The notes beneath the pieces are model-generated. The model saw nothing but the letters and a program-made list of their open reading frames with translations. It had not been told where the DNA came from and ran no database searches. Shown piece by piece: positions 1 through 7,769 of a stretch of 64,000 nt of DNA. Numbering within the stretch: the first letter of the stretch is position 1; each line of letters begins with the position of its first letter. Origin of the DNA: Candidatus Poribacteria bacterium (GTDB taxonomy: Bacteria > Poribacteria > WGA-4E > WGA-3G); assembly GCA_022824265.1 (NCBI GenBank), contig JAJEAG010000027.1, forward strand, positions 80,986 through 144,985. The letters are read 5' to 3'. The position numbers and the translations under genes are program-made.

Positions 1-576
1 ATCTTCATCTGATGATATATTCCAAGTCAGCGTCGGATGTTCTGACGGTAGGAGGCGAATATCTTGGTGGTTTAGCGGTTCGTTGACATATAGTTTCACT
101 CGCTTTTCATACGATGTTTCAGGAAGTATCTCACCGAAATCGCATACCTCTGCACTGAGTGATGCAAATCGCTGTGCTGTTGCAACTATAGAAAAATAAA
201 CTTGCGGGGTTTTAATACTGTCTGTATAAAGAATTGCTGTGGCAGGAATCACATCATCAGGCAAATATTCAGGATTCAGTATAACCTTGAATGTTGCGTC
301 TGACTCTGCTGCAATTATCCTCGGACCTTCCATCTCAACATAAACACTTCCAGTTTGTATATTAACTATATTGACCGGACGTTTGCCGATGTTTTTTATC
401 AAAACCGATTTTGTTACTTGTCCCTTCCATTCTGGAACAGTTCCAAAGTCAATTCTCGTCTGATCAAGTATTATCTCACCTGATACAACCTGATGATTAT
501 TGATTAAAAATATTATCAATCCAGAAATCAACAAACTTGGAATGATGATTGTCGTGAGAATTGTTCGTTTTGACAT
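1..576 (-). CDS. DUF1573-like membrane-anchored protein, 3' end cut by window
   Basis: This open frame starts at ATG 576 and runs off the window edge, giving 192 codons with no stop. Residues about 4-26 form a hydrophobic signal or anchor segment. The next stretch (about 37-60) reads as a beta-rich module with the pattern I-x-F-G-T-V followed by K-N-I-G-K-R-P-V-N-I, the usual signature of DUF1573 and ASH-like immunoglobulin modules. A second such module begins near residue 140 (C-D-F-G-E-I). Proteins of this type are exported and are thought to bind other proteins or surfaces; no enzymatic residues are visible. It is divergent from the PhyH operon. The family name is my reading of the pattern; the frame and start are directly visible. 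Confidence 0.6.
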   Translation of the reverse strand, partial: MSKRTILTTIIIPSLLISGLIIFLINNHQVVSGEIILDQTRIDFGTVPEWKGQVTKSVLIKNIGKRPVNIVNIQTGSVYVEMEGPRIIAAESDATFKVILNPEYLPDDVIPATAILYTDSIKTPQVYFSIVATAQRFASLSAEVCDFGEILPETSYEKRVKLYVNEPLNHQDIRLLPSEHPTLTWNISSDED

Positions 577-974
577 AGACTTTGTCTGTTTGATGGATAA
601 AATAAAGTATTATAGTATATCTTACCCATCCCGTTTTGACTACAGAAATATGGATGTCTGTAGATTGAATGTATAGTTTGGTTTATACTAACCCGACCTA
701 TAATATAAACGCTTAGTAACACTTATCTACTTAGAAATCTTAAAAAATAGCCCTGCCCCAAATCCTCTTTGTTTGACATACATCCTATAGATATGGTATT
801 ATCTCAAACAAGACATAAATGCTTTTACGAAATTTTACCAGAAAGTTTGCACTGGATGCTACGGCGATGTAATTGGGGATTTGATTTTGAAGTAACCAAA
901 CCAAATGGATGTCAAGATAGAAAAGTGAATTAATAACACAAACTTCTTTCCATGATACTGAAAGGTATAATAAA
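577..974. other. intergenic region between divergent genes
   Basis: About 400 bases without a credible gene. A sigma70-like promoter facing right lies at 773-802. The leftward promoter of the DUF1573-like gene should also lie here but no clear box was found. The 64-codon reverse frame at 528-722 overlaps the start of that gene and looks non-coding. Confidence 0.6.
773..802 (+). promoter_or_regulatory. putative sigma70 promoter of the PhyH operon
   Basis: TTGACA at 773-778 and TATTAT at 797-802 are separated by 18 bp. The start codon of the first PhyH gene is about 170 bp downstream, so the message would have a long leader. No competing box pair of similar quality was seen nearer the gene. 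Confidence 0.45.
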
Positions 975-1709
975 ATGACAGGTGAAGAAAAATTTCAGGT
1001 AGACCTTGAGGGATATCTGGTCATCAAAAATGTATTGACTGATGACGAAGTCTCTGAAATGAACACCTTTATTGATAAAGGTGATATGGAAGGACGTCCA
1101 AGTTTATGGGGAGAACCTTTTAAGAGACTTATAGATCATCCAAAAATCTTACCATATCTTATTGAACTATTGGGACCCTATGTTCGTTTAGATCACGATT
1201 ATGTAATTATTATGAACAAAGGTGAGAAAAGAGGAAGATTGCATGGAGGTGAAGATGGCGGACATCCAAGTGGAAACGTGGGGGATCACTGGTATAAATA
1301 TCGCGATGGAGTAATGCGAAACGGATTATCTGTTATGACCTACAATTTGAAAGATGCTCCTGAAGGAGTCGGCGGATTCGCATGTATTCCAGCAAGCCAC
1401 AAATGTAACTTTGCAACTGAAATACCAGGGGATGTGCGAAGTTTTGAACGTTCCGCACATTATGTCGTCCAACCACCACTTGAAGCAGGAGATGTCCTAT
1501 TCTTTACTGAGGCACTCATTCATGGTACGATGCCGTGGCAAGCAGACCATCAACGACGCGCTTTGTTATTCAAATACAGTCCGGGACATTCTGCATGGAA
1601 CGGAAACTACTACGACATCAGTAAATATGGAGAGTTGACGGATAGACAAAGACGTATGCTCATGCCACCGTCCATTGGAAGAAGACCACGTGTAGTTGAT
1701 CCAAATTGA
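975..1709 (+). CDS. PhyH-family Fe(II)/2-oxoglutarate-type oxygenase, copy 1 of a tandem pair
   Basis: 244 residues, normal length for a compact PhyH domain. The start has AAAGG about 8 bases upstream. Landmarks are a hydrophobic N-terminal strand (GYLVIKNVLT), the proximal iron His at H90 in LHGGEDGG, the GGF-x-C-I-P-x-SHK-x-NF block at 133-146, the distal His H183 in HGTMPW, and R194/R195 for 2-oxoglutarate. The usual HxD carboxylate is absent: the triad position is H90-G91-G92. Acidic E93 and D94 follow and might compensate. It is about 80 percent identical by eye to the next gene. The substrate cannot be read from sequence; family members hydroxylate small molecules, and HxG or HxA variants include halogenases. 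The family call is secure, the reaction is not. Confidence 0.85.
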   Translation: MTGEEKFQVDLEGYLVIKNVLTDDEVSEMNTFIDKGDMEGRPSLWGEPFKRLIDHPKILPYLIELLGPYVRLDHDYVIIMNKGEKRGRLHGGEDGGHPSGNVGDHWYKYRDGVMRNGLSVMTYNLKDAPEGVGGFACIPASHKCNFATEIPGDVRSFERSAHYVVQPPLEAGDVLFFTEALIHGTMPWQADHQRRALLFKYSPGHSAWNGNYYDISKYGELTDRQRRMLMPPSIGRRPRVVDPN

Positions 1710-1784
1710 AGTTTATAGTATCAAACACATTTGTATTCGCGTAATACACGCGCATATTATATTGCAATGAAAGGAATGTTTCCT

Positions 1785-2519
1785 ATGACAGGAGAAGAAA
1801 AATTTCAGGTAGACCTTCAAGGATATTTGGTCATCAAAAACGTACTGACAGATGATGAAGTCGCTGAAATGAACGCATTCATTGATAAAGGTGGGATGCA
1901 AGGTTCACCAAGTTCATGGGGTGAACCATTTAAACGACTTATTGATCATCCAACAATCCTATCATATCTTATTGATTTATTAGGTCCAAATGTGCGTCTG
2001 GATCACGACTACCCTATTTTTATGAATGGTGGTGAGGGACGTGGCGGACTTCATGGAGGAGAGGATGGAGGTCGTCCCGGTGGACCTGAAGGAGACCATT
2101 GGTACAAATATCGTGACGGGGTCATGCGCAATGGATTGTGTGTAATGACCTATAACCTCGCAGATGCACCTGAAGGTGCAGGTGGATTCGCATGCATTCC
2201 TGGGAGTCATAAAAGTAACTTTCTGAGAGAAATACCTTCAGATGTACGTAATTTTGAACGTCCGACACACTATGTCGTCCAACCCGCCCTGGAAGCAGGT
2301 GATGTCCTATTCTTCACTGAAGCACTTGTTCACGGGACAATGCCGTGGAAGGCTAAGAACCAACGGCGCGCTCTATTATACAAATACAGTCCGGGACACT
2401 CAGCATGGTCAGGTAATTACTACGACATCAGTAAATATGGAGAATTAACGGAACAGCAAAAACGTATGCTATTACCACCATCCATCGGTGGGAGACCGCG
2501 TGTAGTTGATAGCAATTAA
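1785..2519 (+). CDS. PhyH-family Fe(II)/2-oxoglutarate-type oxygenase, copy 2 of a tandem pair
   Basis: I start this gene at ATG 1785, giving 244 residues, because AAGGA at 1771-1775 lies nine bases upstream and the protein then aligns end to end with its neighbour. An in-frame ATG at 1731 would add 18 residues with no counterpart. It keeps the same landmarks: H90-G91-G92 in LHGGEDGG, the C-I-P-G-SHK-x-NF block, distal H183 in HGTMPW and R194/R195. Differences cluster around residues 36-44, 82-104 and 186-192, so the two copies may differ in substrate rather than in chemistry. The gap from the first copy is 75 bp and they are probably co-transcribed. As in the other copy, the iron carboxylate is replaced by glycine. 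Confidence 0.85.
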   Translation: MTGEEKFQVDLQGYLVIKNVLTDDEVAEMNAFIDKGGMQGSPSSWGEPFKRLIDHPTILSYLIDLLGPNVRLDHDYPIFMNGGEGRGGLHGGEDGGRPGGPEGDHWYKYRDGVMRNGLCVMTYNLADAPEGAGGFACIPGSHKSNFLREIPSDVRNFERPTHYVVQPALEAGDVLFFTEALVHGTMPWKAKNQRRALLYKYSPGHSAWSGNYYDISKYGELTEQQKRMLLPPSIGGRPRVVDSN

Positions 2520-2571
2520 TATCCACTACACGTTGGCTCAACGATTTATACCAAATAATTAGGTGATAATA

Positions 2572-3738
2572 TTGCCAAAAACTGAACTCACTGGAAAAGA
2601 TAGTGACTTCCTTAAAATCGTGGTTGCTGCAGCAGGGCGCGGCGACCTTACCGCTGTACAAAAATTCTTAGATGATAAACCCGAATGGCTCCACACTATC
2701 GGTTCACACGGTAGAACGATGTTATGGGAAGCAGCCTATCGTGGAAAGTTAGAAATGGTTAAATACTTGGTTGAACAAGGGGCTGATGTAAACCTACCAG
2801 GATGTCATCTCAGTCAGCACGATCTCGAAATTACTCCATACTGCGTTGCGCGACACGAAGGACGGCACGATGTAGCAGAATATCTACTACAACAAGGTGC
2901 AACAGTTGATATTCACACCGCAGCATATCTCGGTGACTATGATACAGCACAATCTCTGATTGAAGAAGATAAGGGGATTGTAAATAGTGGGTATCTACAA
3001 TCAGTGATGCTACCACCTGGTCAACCCCATTCCTTTGAATATTGTAATGTCGATTGGGCAACACCTCTAAGTTATGCCATAGTAGGCGGTAATATACAGA
3101 TTGTAGAATTGTTGATTTCAAAGGGAGCAATTGTCCAGCCCTATAGTAAAGATTTGCTTGATCATGCTGTGTCATCCGATAGGATTGACATCGTGAATTT
3201 GTTATTTGAGAATGGAGCAGATCCAAACAAAGCACCTCGTATTTACGATGACGGTTCTGATATGAGTAAATTACTGAAATCATACGGAGTACCGTCAAAA
3301 GACATCAATGCATTTGATTTTATGGGATGGCCACCACTTCCTTATGCCTGCCGTGGAGATAAAGGGGAACATCCAGAAAAAGTCATCAGACTCCTTAAAC
3401 TTGGGGCAGATATTAATGTTCAAAGCAGTAAAGGGAAAACCGCACTACATTGTGCAGCAAAGGCAGGTTTTATCAAAGTCGTCAATCTATTAATTGAAAA
3501 AGGCGCGAATATTGATGCCACTGATAACAAAGGTGAAACACCTCTATTTGAAGCACTTCGGTCTACTATCAAAGATAGAGAAAAACTACATGAAACGTTA
3601 GATACATTACTCATCAAAGGTGCAAACCCAAATTTTAAAAATAATAGAGGATTGACACCACTACAAGTTGCAAAGCAAAAACGTAGAACAGACTCCGACA
3701 AAATCGTTGATATATTACAAAAACATGGTGCTAAATAA
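2572..3738 (+). CDS. ankyrin-repeat protein
   Basis: About 388 residues made almost entirely of ankyrin repeats. Clear units start near GRTMLWEAAYRGKLEMVKYL, ATPLSYAIVGGNIQIVELL, GKTALHCAAKAGFIKVVNLL and GETPLFEALRST, each with the G-A-D/N-x-N beta-turn. There is no signal peptide, so it is probably a cytoplasmic protein-binding scaffold. I prefer the TTG start at 2572 because AGGTGA at 2561-2566 is a good ribosome site five bases upstream; a GTG inside that site (2563) would add three residues. It sits between PhyH genes and the acetyltransferase in one co-directional run. Poribacteria from sponges are known for eukaryote-like repeat proteins, including ankyrins, but no host-directed role can be read here. 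Confidence 0.85.
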   Translation: MPKTELTGKDSDFLKIVVAAAGRGDLTAVQKFLDDKPEWLHTIGSHGRTMLWEAAYRGKLEMVKYLVEQGADVNLPGCHLSQHDLEITPYCVARHEGRHDVAEYLLQQGATVDIHTAAYLGDYDTAQSLIEEDKGIVNSGYLQSVMLPPGQPHSFEYCNVDWATPLSYAIVGGNIQIVELLISKGAIVQPYSKDLLDHAVSSDRIDIVNLLFENGADPNKAPRIYDDGSDMSKLLKSYGVPSKDINAFDFMGWPPLPYACRGDKGEHPEKVIRLLKLGADINVQSSKGKTALHCAAKAGFIKVVNLLIEKGANIDATDNKGETPLFEALRSTIKDREKLHETLDTLLIKGANPNFKNNRGLTPLQVAKQKRRTDSDKIVDILQKHGAK

Positions 3739-3783
3739 AGTGCTATTTCTGTTGATTCATAATGTTAATCTGGAAGTTAAGTT

Positions 3784-4515
3784 GTGAAAACACCTTACTC
3801 ACACGAAAAACTCATCACAGACTTTCTTCAGCTCGGTATAGAAAAGGATGATACGCTTTTTATACATTCGTCCTTTAAAAGTTTAGGACAAGTTGAAGGT
3901 GGCGCAGAAACTGTAATTACTACGTTGGAATATGTAATAGGAAAAGACGGATTAATCCTGATGCCATCATTCAATCTACGACCGACACTGGAAGAACGAG
4001 CTCAATCATGGAATGTTGACACAACTCCATCTACAGTAGGATGGTTAACAGAATATTTTCGTCAAATGCCTGGTACCTACCGTTCTGATAACTATTCACA
4101 TTCCGTTGCAGCACGTGGGAAATCGGCTGAGGAGTTTGTCGCTGATCATCTGAGCACAGAAGGATACCAGTCAAGATGGGATTATTCACCATGGGGTAAG
4201 ACCTATGGAACTCACTCCCCAATGTTTCGTGCATATAAAGCCAATGGAAAACTGCTCATGCTGGGAGTGGATTATCAAACTTCTACCTATATTCATCTTG
4301 TAGAGGTAATTTATTGGAACAAACGTCTTGCTAATGACCAAAATGCAGATTTTATTAGTCTAAACCGTCCAGTACTTGGAGCATTTTGGGACTCACTTGG
4401 TAATTTGAGTAAAGGTATGGTCAGTAATTCTGAATGTCGTCTCTTTCACATTAAAACTTATGTTGATACGCTCCTAAATGAAGTAGAAAAGAATCCAAAA
4501 CCCTATATTCATTGA
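3784..4515 (+). CDS. AAC(3)-family aminoglycoside N3-acetyltransferase-like protein
   Basis: 243 residues from a GTG start. The match to the antibiotic_NAT (AAC(3)) family is visible in LFIHSSFKSLG (about 25-35), the acyl-CoA-binding block LILMPSFN, the TVGWLTEYFR and SHSVAARG motifs near 85-110, PWGKTYGTHSPM, and a C-terminal IHLVE with the His and Glu expected at the active site. It is slightly shorter than typical resistance enzymes (about 260-280). Relatives include both resistance enzymes and biosynthetic acetyltransferases that transfer acetyl from acetyl-CoA to an amine. Its neighbours, a nucleotidyltransferase-fold protein and three PhyH oxygenases, favour a tailoring role over drug resistance, but that is inference. 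Confidence 0.8.
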   Translation: MKTPYSHEKLITDFLQLGIEKDDTLFIHSSFKSLGQVEGGAETVITTLEYVIGKDGLILMPSFNLRPTLEERAQSWNVDTTPSTVGWLTEYFRQMPGTYRSDNYSHSVAARGKSAEEFVADHLSTEGYQSRWDYSPWGKTYGTHSPMFRAYKANGKLLMLGVDYQTSTYIHLVEVIYWNKRLANDQNADFISLNRPVLGAFWDSLGNLSKGMVSNSECRLFHIKTYVDTLLNEVEKNPKPYIH

Positions 4516-4553
4516 TGAAATATAGAATATAACCTATTGATTATAAAAGGGTA

Positions 4554-5150
4554 ATGATGAAAGATGAGGAGATCCTCACTCAGGCACGTATGCTGCGGGA
4601 GGAAGCATCTATACTACTCCATAAAGAAGGATTACTCTCAATTCTTTCCTCCTACGGTTCAACTCGTGTTATCGGCAGTTACACTTTAGATACAATGACA
4701 TGGCGTGATATTGACATCAGTATGATACTACCTGATGAACAGGATGTCGGTTTGTTTTTTGATATAGGCAAAAGAATAGCAACGAAATTTCAAATCACAA
4801 AAATGTCATATTCAAATCACTTCATTCGCAATTTTCCTGGGTTTGATCACGGATTATATTGGGGTATCATACTACGATACAACGAACATGATTGGAAGAT
4901 TGACCTATGGGGATATGGAGAATCTGCCTATAAAGCACACATGACTGACTTTGATGCATTACATAGCCAAATTCAACATGCAGACCGCACTTTATTACTC
5001 CGAATAAAGCATGCAATATCACAACGATCAGATTATCGTGGAGATGTCTACAATAGTATGGCAGTCTATCAAGCAGTTCTTACAGAAAAAATTAAGTCAG
5101 TAGCAGAATTTGACACTTGGATTGAAAGGAATTCAAATGCTAACTCCTGA
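4554..5150 (+). CDS. nucleotidyltransferase-fold protein (MNT/ANT-like)
   Basis: 198 residues; the start is ATG 4554 or ATG 4557, just after an AAAGGG-like ribosome site. The N-terminal half has the nucleotidyltransferase signature: a GS pair (IGSYTLDTMTW), then W-R-D-I-D giving two metal-binding Asp, and a third Asp in WKIDLWGYG about 70 residues later. This is the polymerase-beta fold used by aminoglycoside adenylyltransferases and MNT-type proteins, so a nucleotidyl transfer to a small molecule is plausible. The substrate is unknown. The last 14 bases overlap the start of the next PhyH gene, suggesting translational coupling. No HEPN partner of the MNT/HEPN toxin-antitoxin type is adjacent. 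Confidence 0.65.
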   Translation: MMKDEEILTQARMLREEASILLHKEGLLSILSSYGSTRVIGSYTLDTMTWRDIDISMILPDEQDVGLFFDIGKRIATKFQITKMSYSNHFIRNFPGFDHGLYWGIILRYNEHDWKIDLWGYGESAYKAHMTDFDALHSQIQHADRTLLLRIKHAISQRSDYRGDVYNSMAVYQAVLTEKIKSVAEFDTWIERNSNANS

Positions 5151-5931
5151 AGAAAAATGGTTCTTTGATCACCACGGTTTCATTATCCTCCGCAAAGTCG
5201 TCCCACCAGAAGATATCCAACTAATGATAGAATTAGGCAATAGTTGGCACGATATGACCTTAGAGGAATTGCCACCACCACTTACCTCAACCTCCCGCAT
5301 TGGAAATTCTTCCCCAACAATCGCACACTGGATTAACAACATTCAATACGGCGATGAAGTCTTCCAAAGATTAGTATTAAATACAGAGATAATGCGTGTC
5401 ATAATTGCATTGACAAGAGCAGCTCCTTGTCTTGTAGACTGTGCCCTGACCAAAAACTATACATCATCAGACGACATCCATTTCCATGCATCCGGACAGG
5501 ATTACAGTGTGGAAAATGGCGAACCACGTGCGGGGTTTATCAACGCAGGAACCTCGTTAGTTGATGTTCCTAAAGGAACAGGATTTATCTGTCTTCCCGG
5601 CAGCCATAAACGCAACTTTGACCCTCCCGATAATCTTTCAATTTACGACGGTCCTCCCACCGTTATCAACGTTCCTGTCAATGCTGGTGATTGTGTCATC
5701 TTCACAGAAGCACTCTATCACGGTGGTAGACGTTGGACAGCGGATTATCCTCGCTTTACCATATTTAACCGATATATTGATAACGGATCCCATGGCAGGT
5801 TCCCTATTGAATCACATAGACATCTTATTTCAGATGAAGTCTACGAACTTGAACAACCTGCAGTTCAAGGACAAAAGAAACAGGTTGTAAAACGTATCCT
5901 AAAAGAACTTGGTTCTACATATTCTATCTAA
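5137..5931 (+). CDS. PhyH-family oxygenase, divergent copy
   Basis: The start is ATG 5137 with AAAGGA at 5125-5130; the longer frame from TTG 5110 lacks a ribosome site. This gives 264 residues. It opens with an N-terminal PEEKWFFDHHGFIILRKVV segment like the other PhyH genes, carries H117-A118-S119 where HxD is expected (preceded by H115), then F-I-C-L-P-G-SHK-R-N-F near 150-161, distal H195 in YHGGRRW and R206. It is clearly diverged from the tandem pair. The overlap with the nucleotidyltransferase gene ties it to the same message. D122 follows the proximal His by five residues and could in principle act as a ligand. Confidence 0.8.
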   Translation: MLTPEEKWFFDHHGFIILRKVVPPEDIQLMIELGNSWHDMTLEELPPPLTSTSRIGNSSPTIAHWINNIQYGDEVFQRLVLNTEIMRVIIALTRAAPCLVDCALTKNYTSSDDIHFHASGQDYSVENGEPRAGFINAGTSLVDVPKGTGFICLPGSHKRNFDPPDNLSIYDGPPTVINVPVNAGDCVIFTEALYHGGRRWTADYPRFTIFNRYIDNGSHGRFPIESHRHLISDEVYELEQPAVQGQKKQVVKRILKELGSTYSI

Positions 5932-6035
5932 ACTTGACATCCTGCTACTTATCTATATTTTGTACCATTTCTAAATAATAACTTCTCATTAATAAAAAAC
6001 GCGTTCGTAGTCGCGCAATTCATTGCCAAATCAAC

Positions 6036-6053
6036 GCCAAATGCGCGTTTGGC
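6036..6053. terminator. short palindrome between convergent genes, possible terminator
   Basis: GCCAAA and TTTGGC flank a TGCGCG loop. It lies in the 216-bp gap between the convergent PhyH and enolase-superfamily genes. There is no T-run, so it may equally be a small repeat. The 75-codon reverse frame here (5949-6176) shows no recognisable protein. Confidence 0.3.
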
Positions 6054-6147
6054 ATTTGTCACCTCGGACATTAGGATTAGTATTTGAGCTTCAAATGTGG
6101 ATTTATTTGTTAGAATTGGTATAAGAATTCGCATGCTAAAGGTCTGA

Positions 6148-7161
6148 TTATTTGATCCTATATCGTTCAACAGCATCCATATCCAGTTGAATACCTAATC
6201 CCGGTTCATCAGACAGATGGATTGCTCCATTCTTTAGGTTCATGCTACCTCCAGAAAGGTCGTCAACTCGAATGTGTGGAAGCTCATCAATTGGCATACT
6301 ACAATTAGGTATCGTACATACCATATGTGCAGCGAAGGTAGAAGCAACACAGCAACCAAAAGCAAAACACTGTACCCAAATCGGTATATCTGCAGCTTCT
6401 GCAACAGCAGCACTCTTACGGATACCACTGACATTTCCCTGAGTGTTTATCGCGTCAACGGCATCTGCGCGGATATTTCTTAATATTTCCTGAATGCCAC
6501 CAACATGTCTTGCGACTGGAACATCGGTATGTTTTCTAAGTTCACAGTACCAAGATAAATCCTCAAATTTAATCGGATCTTCATACACTTCAATGTTATA
6601 CGGTTGCAGCTCTTCTGCAAGACGTATACCGGTTTCCAAGTCACCAAATTCTGTATTTGGATCAACACGTATCGCAAAATCGTCTCCACATGCTTTCTGA
6701 ATTAATCCTGCAGTTTCAACAATAGTTGCTTTTCTTGCTTTGAGTTTATGTACACGAAAGCCTAAGTTTGCAGCACGTTCCGCCTCAGCAGCAGTAGCTT
6801 CTGGTGGCATCGGAGGTGACCAATAAGCAAGTTCAACACTTTCACGATGTTGTCGACCAATTAGTTTATGTGCAGGTACACCTAATGCTTGTCCGGCAAT
6901 ATCATAAAAAGCGGATTGGAATGTAAAACCTTCATCGGCAATATCAAATTCCCAAATATTCTTGCCGACATATCTTTCGGCAATTTGGTCTGCTTGTTCT
7001 GTTATATCGCTATGAACAGCATTGCTTTCACCTAAACCTGTTATTCCTTCATCTGTGTGCACCCATATAAGTGTTGTCGGATAAACCATTCCCGAATGCT
7101 CCTCTATCGCAGGTAAAAACGGGATGGATACAGTGCGGTATTCTATACCTGTTATTTTCAT
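6148..7161 (-). CDS. enolase-superfamily enzyme (mandelate racemase/muconate lactonizing type)
   Basis: The start is ATG 7161, nine bases after a strong AGGAGG (7171-7176), giving 337 residues; the longer frame to 7233 has no ribosome site. The N-terminal capping domain (1-125) leads into a TIM barrel with K139-x-K141 (HKLKAR), D167 (RVDPN) and E194 (YEDP), the expected base motif and first two Mg2+ ligands. The third ligand, normally acidic, falls at VARHVGG (H219), and the next barrel strand has N239 rather than a Lys or an Asp-His dyad. Members racemise, epimerise or dehydrate carboxylic acids, often sugar acids. The unusual third-ligand region makes the reaction unpredictable. Confidence 0.8.
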   Translation of the reverse strand: MKITGIEYRTVSIPFLPAIEEHSGMVYPTTLIWVHTDEGITGLGESNAVHSDITEQADQIAERYVGKNIWEFDIADEGFTFQSAFYDIAGQALGVPAHKLIGRQHRESVELAYWSPPMPPEATAAEAERAANLGFRVHKLKARKATIVETAGLIQKACGDDFAIRVDPNTEFGDLETGIRLAEELQPYNIEVYEDPIKFEDLSWYCELRKHTDVPVARHVGGIQEILRNIRADAVDAINTQGNVSGIRKSAAVAEAADIPIWVQCFAFGCCVASTFAAHMVCTIPNCSMPIDELPHIRVDDLSGGSMNLKNGAIHLSDEPGLGIQLDMDAVERYRIK

Positions 7162-7270
7162 GATGTTGCACCTCCTACAATTTCTTATGTTAACATAATT
7201 TAATGGCAAATACTCAGTAGCACAGATTATCAAGAAACTATATTGATTGTCAAGTCACATCGGAATCAGG

Positions 7271-7554
7271 CAGGGTTATTTAGTTTTATAAATTTCTTGT
7301 TGACGAGTTGGACTAATAGTTAGGATTGCACTCTTGCAAAGTAGTATGCACACTCCGGGGAATCATGCAGAATGCCACACGTGCATTCTGCCAAGGCATT
7401 CATACCGTTGATTTGGTGTGCCGTAAATATCTCTCAGGTGGACGGCACACAGAGTGTGCATACTACCATGTTGAGTTCCCAAGTAATACCTTACTACACT
7501 ACATTAACATTTGTGATAAACTGTGGCAGAATTCTCGAAAACTAAATAACCCTG
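7271..7554. mobile_element. 284-bp MITE with perfect terminal repeats and 8-bp target duplication
   Basis: Perfect 17-bp inverted ends (CAGGGTTATTTAGTTTT at 7271-7287 and its complement at 7538-7554) are flanked by an exact 8-bp direct repeat GAATCAGG at 7263-7270 and 7555-7562. This is a complete insertion footprint. There is no credible gene inside. The interior holds three nested perfect stems: 7341-7355 with 7452-7466 (15 bp), 7367-7375 with 7383-7391 (9 bp), and 7416-7424 with 7442-7450 (9 bp), which together make a three-way junction. The same 17-bp end borders an ISAs1-like transposase gene at 63861, so that IS is the likely source of transposase. It landed 18 bp upstream of the -35 box at 7580. 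Confidence 0.9.
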
Positions 7555-7579
7555 GAATCAGGGTTATTCCATTTTTCCC

Positions 7580-7608
7580 TTGACATCAACATTTTAATAA
7601 GATATAAT
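7580..7608 (+). promoter_or_regulatory. consensus sigma70 promoter of the DUF1501 gene
   Basis: TTGACA (7580-7585), a 17-bp spacer and TATAAT (7603-7608): a perfect match to the housekeeping consensus. The gene starts at 7770, so the leader is about 155 bases. The MITE ends just upstream of the -35 box. Confidence 0.75.
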
Positions 7609-7769
7609 TAAGCAATTATCGTCGTGAAATGCGGTTAGGAAGGTTTCCGCTCCAAATATCGCATCATTACCAAGGTAAAACCCTCCGATGTAATATGCAA
7701 AATTGATACATTAATATAGAACGTTAAACTCTTCAAGATAACTGCTAACCAAGTATTAGGAGGACAATT

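Noticed and set aside
3784..4515. AAC(3)-like gene as an acquired antibiotic resistance gene
   Set aside because: There is no mobile element next to it and its composition matches the neighbours; it lies within an operon of oxygenases. A housekeeping or tailoring role is as likely.
5949..6176. 75-codon minus-strand ORF between convergent genes
   Set aside because: No recognisable protein, no ribosome site, and it overlaps the end of the enolase-superfamily gene and a palindrome.
7326..7583. 85-codon plus-strand ORF
   Set aside because: It lies almost wholly inside the MITE and its sequence is fixed by the inverted repeats; there is no ribosome site or known family.
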